NCBI GenBank assembly: GCA_947175655.1
Contig: CAMWNQ010000071.1
Coordinates: 1 to 8,650 of the forward strand
Source: an uncultured Clostridia bacterium
GTDB lineage: Bacteria > Bacillota > Clostridia > Oscillospirales > Ruminococcaceae
Direction of reading: 5' to 3'
Length of the DNA: 8,650 nt
Part shown: piece after piece, positions 1 through 5,256 of the stretch
Layout: each line of letters begins with the position of its first letter
Position numbering within the stretch: position 1 is the first letter of the stretch
Notes under the pieces: generated by a model
Told to the model about the DNA's origin: nothing
Databases searched by the model: none
The model's input: the letters and a program-made list of their open reading frames with translations, nothing else
Made by a program: the position numbers and the translations under genes

Positions 1-150
1 TGCCTGTATTGCTATAATATCATCAGCTTTCTGTATTTTTTTATTCTCATATTTTTCACGTACGATTTCAATATCTGATTTTTCATCAGATTCTTCCATG
101 ATTTCGTTTTCCTCATCATCGTTAATAATATTATTTTCTTCTTCAAACAT
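1..150 (-). CDS. N-terminal 50 codons of an unrecognised acidic protein (partial, runs off the window)
   Basis: An open reading frame begins with ATG at 150 and stays open to the window edge, giving 50 residues. A strong AGGAGG ribosome site lies about 8 bases upstream (around 158-165), which is the main reason to believe it. The protein starts MFEEENNIIN and is dominated by Glu, Asp, Asn and Lys through about residue 30. It then becomes more mixed and probably helical (REKYENKKIQ, then KADDIIAIQA). No signal peptide or membrane segment is seen in this part. I do not recognise the family; acidic N-termini of this kind occur in many unrelated Firmicute proteins. It lies downstream of the terminator that closes the gat unit, so it is probably transcribed separately. 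The AT-rich stretch at 166-216 contains TATAAA-like sequences but no convincing paired -35 box. Confidence 0.7.
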   Translation of the reverse strand, partial: MFEEENNIINDDEENEIMEESDEKSDIEIVREKYENKKIQKADDIIAIQA

Positions 151-216
151 AAAAAATCCCTCCTGTTAAACTTTATATTAAAATTCTATTGGGATTTTTA
201 TATATTTAGAACCTGT

Positions 217-243
217 AAAAAACGGGCAGAATATCCGCCCGTT
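217..243 (-). terminator. Intrinsic terminator closing the gatC-gatA-gatB/aspS unit
   Basis: On the minus strand, 14 bases past the stop codon of the gatB/aspS gene, AACGGGC (243-237) pairs with GCCCGTT (227-221). The stem can extend inward with G·U, G-C and A-T pairs to a 3-base loop, about 10 bp in all. A run of six T residues (222-217) follows directly. This is a textbook rho-independent terminator. Confidence 0.93.
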
Positions 244-256
244 ATATTTTATATTA

Positions 257-3136
257 TTATGGGAGAAGTCTATTGATATCTCTCGGGAACATACTTGTCT
301 GTCTTATATTTGAAAGATTAAGAAGTTTCATTACAAGTCTTTCAAGTCCTATTCCAAGACCGCCGTGGGGAGGAAGTCCGTATTTATGTGCTTCAAGATA
401 ATATTTAAAGTCATCAGGATTTAATCCTTGAGCTTTCATCTTGGCAACCTGTTCTTCATAATCGTGAATACGCTGACCACCACTTGTTATTTCAAGACCT
501 CTGAAAAGAAGGTCAAACTTGCAGGCAAGACGTGGGTCATCCTTATCATTCATAGCGTAGAACGGTGGCTTTGACGACGGGAAATGTGTTACAAATATGA
601 AATCACAGTTGAATTTTTCCTTTGCATATTCACAAAGTGATACTTCATCTTCTGGTTCAAGGTCAAGTTTATTTCCTGAACCCTTATCGCCTAAGATGTC
701 TTTTGCTTCAAGGAGTGTAACACAAGGAATTTCATTTATTTCAGGAATATCAGCACCAAGTATTTCTATTTCATTCTGGTAATGTTCTTTTAAATATTCC
801 ATTACATATTTAAGCATAGCTGTTTCCATAGCCATAACATCATACATACTGTCAATATATCCCATTTCAAAATCAAGTCCGATATATTCATTTATATGAC
901 GTGATGTAGCGTGTTTTTCAGCACGATAAACAGGTGCAACTTCAAAAACTCTGTCAAAGAAAGCAACTGCAGTCTGTTTGTAGAACTGTGGTGACTGATT
1001 GAGGAAAGCGTGCTTGTCGAAATAATCAAGATGGAATATATTTGCACCACCTTCAGCTCCCTGTGCAACGATTTTAGGAGAATGAATTTCAGTAAAGTTC
1101 TCTTTAAGCATAAATTCCTTGAATCCGTTGCATACACCTTCCTGAAGCTTGAATATAGCTCGTTCATAAGGATTACGTAATGATACTGAACGGTTATTAA
1201 GATTAATATCAAGTGAGCAGTCAATCTTTTTCTTTGATACGTGAAGAGGATATTCATATGATGGATTTGATATGAGCTTGATTTCTTTCAATATGATTTC
1301 AATTCCATTTATACCCTTTTCGTTTTCTACAACAGTACCCTTTACTTTTATAAAGAATCCTTCTTTAAGACCGTCTATACTGTTCTTGCAGTTTTCTGAT
1401 GAATATATAGTCTGAAGAGTGTATCTGCCTGTACGTACTATAATAAATGCAAAGTCACTCATCATTCTTATTTTATGAACACAGCATTCAAAATCAATAT
1501 CCTTTCCGATATTGTCAAGAGCTGTTTTAATATCGAATTCCTTTTTAAGAATATCAGAACTTATCTGCTTGATATTATTCTTTACTGATGGTTTATAAGC
1601 ATCAGGATTTGAATAGTTTTCCATATTGAGAACTTTTTCATCTTTTCCGGATTCTTTAATATCTTCTGATTCATTAATTTCTGATGTATTATTAGCATCA
1701 TCAACGGAATTCAATTTCTTTTCAAGCTCTTCTTTTGCAATCTTAGGAGTGCATATACCTCTCAAAGCTTTTGTACACTGACCCATAATAAATCCGAATA
1801 CTTTTTTCTCACCGTTTCTGTACTGTTCAACGGCAGATGCATTTTCAGCAAAAATTTTATCGAGAACTTCTGCAACCTTTTCCATATCATTTACGATAAG
1901 CATACCGTTTTCTTTCGCAAGGGTTTCAGCATCCTTACCTGTTTCAATCATAAGACGAAGAATTTTCTTTGCATCATTCTTTGAAATTTTTTCTGTATCA
2001 GCCATTTCAACAAGCTTTGCAAATTCATCAGAAGTGAAAGGCAGATTGTCAATCGAAACTTCACCAAGATTTACACGTCTGAGAAGTTCTACTATTATAA
2101 AGTTTGATATTGATTTAGGATTATTATATATATTTACAGACTCATCAAAGAAATCAGATACTTTCTTTGAATTTACAAGGATTTTTGCATCAGTTTCAGA
2201 AATTCCATACTGTGATACATATCTTGAAAGTCTTTTATGAGGGAGTTCCGGAAGCTTTGCCTTTATCTCATCAAGCATTTCATCTGTAAAATTAACCTGT
2301 AATATATCCGGCTCAGGGAAATAACGATAATCGTGGGCATCTTCCTTACTTCTCATTGAAGTTGTTTCGCCTCTGTTATCATTAAATCTTCTTGTTTCCT
2401 GAATTACCTTGAAACCCATATCAAGACGCTGTGACTGTCTCTTTATTTCATAATCAATCGCACGTCCTATTGATTTCAGAGAGTTTAAGTTTTTACATTC
2501 TGTTCTTGTACCGAATTCTGTAGCATCAGGTTTCATAACGGATACGTTTACATCACATCTGAGTGAACCTTCTTCCATTTTACAGTCACATACTCCTGCA
2601 TACTGTAACAAAAGGCTTACTTTTTCAACAAATAACTTTGCTTCCTCAGATGATGAAATATCAGGCTCTGTAACGATTTCTATAAGAGGCACTCCGCATC
2701 TGTTATAGTCTGCAAGAGATACAGCATTAAAATCATCGTGTACAAGCTTTCCGGCATCTTCTTCAAGATGAATACGGTTAATTCTTATAGTCTTCTTACC
2801 TTTTGATGTTTCAATTTCAACAGCACCGTTTATACAGAGAGGTCTCTGAAGCTGTGAAATCTGATAAGCTTTCGGCAAATCCGGATAAAAATAGTTCTTT
2901 CTGTCAAAAACTGAAAATTTATTTATGTCACAGCCTAAAGCAAATCCTGCTTTTACTGCATATTCAACTGCTGTCTGATTTATTACCGGAAGAGTTCCCG
3001 GCATACCTGTACAAACAGGACAGCATCTTGAGTTCTGACTTCCACCAAATTCAGCGCTGCAAGTACAGAAAACTTTTGACTTTGTAAGAAGTTCAGCGTG
3101 AATTTCAAGTCCTATAACTGGAATATATGTTGACAT
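257..3136 (-). CDS. gatB/aspS: GatB–AspRS fusion: amidotransferase subunit B joined to archaeal-type aspartyl-tRNA synthetase
   Basis: This is one uninterrupted 959-residue frame. Residues 1-475 are a full-length GatB, the subunit that binds and phosphorylates misacylated tRNA: VIGLEIHAEL at 7-16, zinc-type cysteines C24, C26, C39 and C42, HLEEDAGK at 123-130, CGVPLIEIVTEPD at 147-159, then a GatB/YqeY tail domain at about 330-475. Residues 476-504 are an acidic, Asn/Ser-rich linker. Residues 505-959 form a complete class II AspRS: an OB-fold anticodon domain at about 545-625, motif 1 around 671-687, the AspRS-specific QSPQFYKQ at 714-721, motif 2 with VYRAE at 736-740, THFPSSKPPFYAM at 850-862, and motif 3 GLGIGLERL at 926-934. 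Its sequence resembles archaeal AspRS rather than the longer bacterial type. The start is supported by AAGGGTGG about 11 bases upstream. The reading as a tRNA-dependent asparagine enzyme follows from the two halves; use on Glu-tRNA-Gln as well is possible. Confidence 0.96.
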   Translation of the reverse strand: MSTYIPVIGLEIHAELLTKSKVFCTCSAEFGGSQNSRCCPVCTGMPGTLPVINQTAVEYAVKAGFALGCDINKFSVFDRKNYFYPDLPKAYQISQLQRPLCINGAVEIETSKGKKTIRINRIHLEEDAGKLVHDDFNAVSLADYNRCGVPLIEIVTEPDISSSEEAKLFVEKVSLLLQYAGVCDCKMEEGSLRCDVNVSVMKPDATEFGTRTECKNLNSLKSIGRAIDYEIKRQSQRLDMGFKVIQETRRFNDNRGETTSMRSKEDAHDYRYFPEPDILQVNFTDEMLDEIKAKLPELPHKRLSRYVSQYGISETDAKILVNSKKVSDFFDESVNIYNNPKSISNFIIVELLRRVNLGEVSIDNLPFTSDEFAKLVEMADTEKISKNDAKKILRLMIETGKDAETLAKENGMLIVNDMEKVAEVLDKIFAENASAVEQYRNGEKKVFGFIMGQCTKALRGICTPKIAKEELEKKLNSVDDANNTSEINESEDIKESGKDEKVLNMENYSNPDAYKPSVKNNIKQISSDILKKEFDIKTALDNIGKDIDFECCVHKIRMMSDFAFIIVRTGRYTLQTIYSSENCKNSIDGLKEGFFIKVKGTVVENEKGINGIEIILKEIKLISNPSYEYPLHVSKKKIDCSLDINLNNRSVSLRNPYERAIFKLQEGVCNGFKEFMLKENFTEIHSPKIVAQGAEGGANIFHLDYFDKHAFLNQSPQFYKQTAVAFFDRVFEVAPVYRAEKHATSRHINEYIGLDFEMGYIDSMYDVMAMETAMLKYVMEYLKEHYQNEIEILGADIPEINEIPCVTLLEAKDILGDKGSGNKLDLEPEDEVSLCEYAKEKFNCDFIFVTHFPSSKPPFYAMNDKDDPRLACKFDLLFRGLEITSGGQRIHDYEEQVAKMKAQGLNPDDFKYYLEAHKYGLPPHGGLGIGLERLVMKLLNLSNIRQTSMFPRDINRLLP

Positions 3137-3163
3137 ATCTTAATTTACCACCCTTCCAAAATT

Positions 3164-3198
3164 GTTTCAATCCACACTGGCATTTTCAGGAATGTGAC
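3164..3198 (-). repeat. Solitary CRISPR-repeat-like 35-mer
   Basis: On the minus strand this segment begins GTCACATT and ends AGTGTGGATTGAAAC. The inner arms CACATT and AGTGTG can form a 6-bp stem with one G·U pair and a 12-base loop. A GTC start, a short stem and a GTGGATTGAAAC end are the layout of many type I CRISPR repeats. There is only one copy and no spacer or second repeat, so it is not an array. It could be an orphan repeat or chance resemblance. Confidence 0.4.
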
Positions 3199-3203
3199 AA
3201 TAA

Positions 3204-3230
3204 TTTATATTATGGATTGCTTCGTGGCAA
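3204..3230 (-). promoter_or_regulatory. Possible weak internal promoter ahead of gatB/aspS
   Basis: On the minus strand TTGCCA (3230-3225, five of six matches to TTGACA) is followed after 15 bp by TATAAA (3209-3204); a 17-bp spacing to TAAATT is also available. The spacing is short or the -10 box is poor, and AT-rich DNA yields such matches by chance. If used, it would give the fusion gene its own supply of transcript. Confidence 0.25.
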
Positions 3231-3231
3231 T
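3216..3231. repeat. ATTGC/GCAAT palindrome resembling a widespread intergenic repeat core
   Basis: ATTGC (3216-3220) and GCAAT (3227-3231) form a 5-bp inverted repeat around TTCGTG. The wider string GGATTGCTTCGTGGCAATGA resembles the core of short palindromic repeats (ATTGCTTCG…CGCAATGA type) that I know from intergenic regions of many bacterial genomes. That resemblance is from memory. Confidence 0.35.
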
Positions 3232-3329
3232 GAGGGATACCATTTCATTCCGCCCATCACTGTCGTTTACTTTATTTTACAATTCATCTTACCACCTAAA
3301 GAAGTGGAAAAATTCTTGTTTCTTTTCTT

Positions 3330-4781
3330 TTAAAGTACTGGCTGTACTGGATTGAACTGTTTTTCAAAGGCATCAGCAACTTTGATAATAACAGATTCAT
3401 CAAACTGTTTTCCTACTATTGACATACCTATTGGCATACCTTTTGCGTCATATCCGCAGGTTGTAGAAATTGCAGGAAGTGATGCAATATTTACAGTAAC
3501 AGTACATATATCAGCCTGATACATCTTTACAGGGTCTGAAATGCTTTCATCAGCCTTATAAGCAACTGTAGGAGTTGTAGGAGTCAAAATAACATCACAT
3601 TTTTCAAAAATATCAGCATATTCAGCCCTTATCTTCTGACGGAGTGCCATAGCCTTTCCATAGTAAGCATCATAATAACCACTTGAAAGAGCATAGTTGC
3701 CGAGAAGAATACGTCTCTTTACTTCTTCACCAAATCCCTCGCTTCTTGAATTGCATATAAGCTCATTGAAGTTATCGCCCTTTGTACTTCTGTGACCATA
3801 TTTTATACCATCATATCTTGAAAGATTTGAGGCAGCCTCTGCTGATGATATAAGATAATATGCTGATACTGCATATTTAAGGCTTGGCATACTACAATCA
3901 ACAAGTTCAGCACCCATTGATTCATATATCTTTGCAGAATCCATTACTGCTTTTCTTACATCTTCATCGATACCCTCAGCATAAAATTCTCTTGGAATAG
4001 CAATTTTCATACCTTTGATGCCCTTACCGATTTCAGATGTATAATCCATAGTGGCAGACTTTGAAGCAGTACCGTCGTGAGGGTCATATCCAGCAATTGC
4101 ATTTAATATTATACCGCAATCGTATGCATTTTTAGCTACTGGTCCTATCTGGTCAAGAGATGAAGCAAATGCAACAAGTCCATAACGTGAAACTCTGCTG
4201 TAAGTAGGTTTTAAGCCTGTTACTCCACAGAATGCTGATGGCTGTCTTATTGAACCGCCTGTATCTGAACCAAGTGCCGCAGTACAAAGTGAAGCGGAAA
4301 CTGCTGCTGCTGAACCACCTGAAGAACCTCCCGGAACTCTTTCAATATCATATGGATTTTTTGTTTTTGCAAAAGCTGATGTCTGTGTAGAACCGCCCAT
4401 TGCAAATTCATCCATACTAAGCTTTCCGAGCATAACTATATTTTTTTCTTCAAGTTTATTCATTACTGTTGCATTATAAGGCGGTACAAAATCCTCAAGC
4501 ATTTTTGAGGCACATGTTGTTTTTACACCTTCAGTACATATATTATCCTTTATAGCCATAGGAATACCGCAGAGTAAATCTGCATCACCGGCATTAATTT
4601 TTTCCTGAGCCTTTTCAGCATCAGCAAAAGCTTTCTCTTCAGTTACTGTTATATAGCTTTTGATTTTGCCGTCATACTTTTTTATTCTGTCAAAATATTC
4701 ACTTGTGAGTTCTTTAGCTGATATTTCTTTACTATCAAGCATTGAACGCAAATCTTTGATACTTTTTGAAGTAATATCCAT
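3330..4781 (-). CDS. gatA: Asp-tRNA(Asn)/Glu-tRNA(Gln) amidotransferase subunit A
   Basis: GatA is the glutaminase subunit of the cytoplasmic GatCAB complex: it releases ammonia from glutamine (or asparagine) and channels it to GatB. The 483-residue length is normal for the family. The amidase-signature Ser-cisSer-Lys triad is complete: K78 in GIPMAIKDN (72-80), S153 in GGSSGGSAA (151-159) and S177 in GSDTGGSIRQP (171-181). These sit one position before the S. aureus K79, S154 and S178. The ATG at 4781 matches the family's usual N-terminus, and an in-frame TGA lies 15 bases upstream, ruling out a longer start. No ribosome site sits at the normal distance; the nearest good one, AAAGGAG (4831-4825), is separated from the start by a hairpin. 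It lies between gatC (65-base gap) and gatB/aspS (193-base gap). Confidence 0.98.
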   Translation of the reverse strand: MDITSKSIKDLRSMLDSKEISAKELTSEYFDRIKKYDGKIKSYITVTEEKAFADAEKAQEKINAGDADLLCGIPMAIKDNICTEGVKTTCASKMLEDFVPPYNATVMNKLEEKNIVMLGKLSMDEFAMGGSTQTSAFAKTKNPYDIERVPGGSSGGSAAAVSASLCTAALGSDTGGSIRQPSAFCGVTGLKPTYSRVSRYGLVAFASSLDQIGPVAKNAYDCGIILNAIAGYDPHDGTASKSATMDYTSEIGKGIKGMKIAIPREFYAEGIDEDVRKAVMDSAKIYESMGAELVDCSMPSLKYAVSAYYLISSAEAASNLSRYDGIKYGHRSTKGDNFNELICNSRSEGFGEEVKRRILLGNYALSSGYYDAYYGKAMALRQKIRAEYADIFEKCDVILTPTTPTVAYKADESISDPVKMYQADICTVTVNIASLPAISTTCGYDAKGMPIGMSIVGKQFDESVIIKVADAFEKQFNPVQPVL

Positions 4782-4831
4782 ATTATAATTATGACATCAC
4801 GGATTTTTTTTAACTCCGTGAAAACTCCTTT
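4782..4831 (-). promoter_or_regulatory. gatA translation-start region: Shine-Dalgarno, then hairpin, then start codon
   Basis: In transcript order, AAAGGAG (4831-4825) is followed by a perfect 7-bp inverted repeat, TCACGGA (4821-4815) and TCCGTGA (4803-4797), around an 11-base A-rich loop, then 15 AT-rich bases without purine-rich motifs, then the gatA ATG at 4781. The linear distance from Shine-Dalgarno to ATG is 43 bases, about 18 if the hairpin is folded out. The hairpin may bring the site closer to the start. No T-run follows it in the minus direction, so it is not a minus-strand terminator. On the plus strand the 11-base loop contains a T-run but none follows the stem. Confidence 0.6.
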
Positions 4832-4846
4832 CAATTAAATTATAAA

Positions 4847-5125
4847 TTATTCAACAACCTTAGGTACAACAAAACAATTATTGCTGTTTTTCGCATTCTG
4901 AAGAATTTTTGCAGTCTCCATACTTGGTGCGGATATATCTTCTCTGAGGTCATTGAGGTAAACATTATGATTATCTGCAAGAGCATCATAAGTTATATCA
5001 ATTTCCTTGATAGTATCCATAATTTCAATAATGCTTGTCATATCTTCTGCGGTTTTTTTAAGTTCATCATCAGAAAAAGCAAGTTTTCCAAGCTTTGAGA
5101 GATAAGATACCATTTCCAAATCCAT
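4847..5125 (-). CDS. gatC: Asp-tRNA(Asn)/Glu-tRNA(Gln) amidotransferase subunit C
   Basis: GatC is the small subunit that wraps around and stabilises the GatA-GatB pair. The product is 92 residues, close to the usual 95 or so. It begins MDLEMVSYLSKLGKLAFSDD, matching the family pattern of an N-terminal helix ending in KLgrLxxsxeE. The C-terminal part has LNDLREDI, the equivalent of the usual LReDe segment. A TTG at 5146 would add seven residues, but I prefer the ATG at 5125. It has AAGAGG nine bases upstream (5140-5135), which the longer form would translate through, and it aligns better with the family. It is the first gene of the unit, directly behind a strong predicted promoter with a leader of about 36 bases, too short for a T-box riboswitch. 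Sequence conservation in GatC is low, so identification leans partly on gatA following it. Confidence 0.93.
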   Translation of the reverse strand: MDLEMVSYLSKLGKLAFSDDELKKTAEDMTSIIEIMDTIKEIDITYDALADNHNVYLNDLREDISAPSMETAKILQNAKNSNNCFVVPKVVE

Positions 5126-5134
5126 AATAAAAGA

Positions 5135-5140
5135 CCTCTT
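5135..5140 (-). promoter_or_regulatory. Ribosome binding site that decides the gatC start
   Basis: AAGAGG lies nine bases before the ATG at 5125. Using the upstream TTG at 5146 would place this site inside the coding sequence and leave that start with only T-rich sequence ahead of it. Confidence 0.75.
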
Positions 5141-5167
5141 TTCCAAAAATAAAAATCAACATCAAAT

Positions 5168-5196
5168 ATTATATCATACTTTACAATTTTTTGCAA
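5168..5196 (-). promoter_or_regulatory. SigA-type promoter of the gatC-gatA-gatB/aspS unit
   Basis: On the minus strand the -35 box is TTGCAA (5196-5191, four of six consensus bases). The spacer is 17 bp and the -10 box is TATAAT (5173-5168), a perfect match with an extended TGA just before it (5176-5174). Predicted transcription starts near 5161, about 36 bases before the gatC ATG. A second TTGCAA lies 11 bp upstream of the -35 copy (5207-5202), so a phased pair of palindromic hexamers overlaps the promoter. Confidence 0.8.
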
Positions 5197-5215
5197 GATG
5201 TTTGCAAATATTTTC

Positions 5216-5245
5216 AAAAAAATAAGAGCGGATATGCTCCGCCCT
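5216..5245 (-). terminator. Intrinsic terminator after clpX
   Basis: On the minus strand AGGGCGGA (5245-5238) pairs with TCCGCTCT (5232-5225) to give an 8-bp stem with one G·U pair and a 5-base loop. It is followed by TATTTTTTT (5224-5216). It starts 11 bases past the clpX stop codon and separates the clp genes from the gat unit. Confidence 0.92.
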
Positions 5246-5256
5246 GTTTTTTTAAT

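Larger units (their letters stand above)
3145..3296. repeat. 8-bp direct repeat flanking a 136-bp core
   Basis: TTACCACC occurs at 3145-3152 and again at 3289-3296. On the minus strand each copy reads GGTGGTAA and sits in a ribosome-site-like context; the copy next to gatB is part of its real Shine-Dalgarno region. The spacing suggests a target-site duplication around a small inserted element, but the terminal inverted repeats are weak (only AATTGT near both ends), so insertion is a hypothesis. Confidence 0.4.
3137..3329. other. Unusually long gatA-gatB spacer with repeat-like structures
   Basis: There are 193 bases between the gatA stop and the gatB start, whereas gatA and gatB are usually nearly abutting. 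I see no credible gene here. The spacer holds an 8-bp direct repeat (TTACCACC at 3145-3152 and 3289-3296), a CRISPR-repeat-like 35-mer (3164-3198), a 5-bp palindrome (3216-3231) and a small hairpin (3292-3307, CCACTT/AGGTGG on the minus strand with one wobble, loop CTTT). None of these is followed by a T-run on the transcribed strand, so I see no terminator and read-through from gatA to gatB is expected. Confidence 0.7.

Noticed and set aside
1610..1720. A frameshift or missed stop between separate gatB and aspS genes
   Set aside because: The frame is continuous through the junction, both halves are in the same frame, and the linker is a plausible protein tether with no frame change or stop. 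An assembly or sequencing error cannot be wholly excluded from sequence alone.
597..2240. Several antisense frames inside the gatB/aspS gene (for example 597-782 and 2034-2240 on the plus strand, 892-1257 on the minus strand)
   Set aside because: They lie wholly within the well-supported fusion gene, lack convincing ribosome sites and have Ser/Leu/Ile-rich compositions typical of shadow frames.
3137..3165. T-box-like AAGGGTGGTA on the minus strand just before gatB, which would suggest a tRNA-sensing leader
   Set aside because: The match to the T-box core stops before ACCGCG, the motif doubles as the gatB ribosome site, and I see no Stem I elements or terminator/antiterminator pair in the 193-base spacer.
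3164..3198. CRISPR array
   Set aside because: Only one repeat-like unit is present; no second copy lies 30-45 bases to either side.
3127..3333. 68-codon plus-strand frame across the gatA-gatB spacer
   Set aside because: It has no ribosome site, a low-complexity Phe-rich C-terminus and no recognisable domain; it overlaps structured non-coding sequence.
4797..4821. The hairpin before gatA as a transcription terminator
   Set aside because: In the minus direction the stem is followed by TGTCATAATTATAAT rather than a T-run; the A-rich loop gives T-residues only on the other strand and inside the loop.
5126..5146. TTG start at 5146 giving a 99-residue GatC
   Set aside because: It would put the ribosome site AAGAGG inside the gene and adds residues not expected for the family; the ATG at 5125 is better placed.
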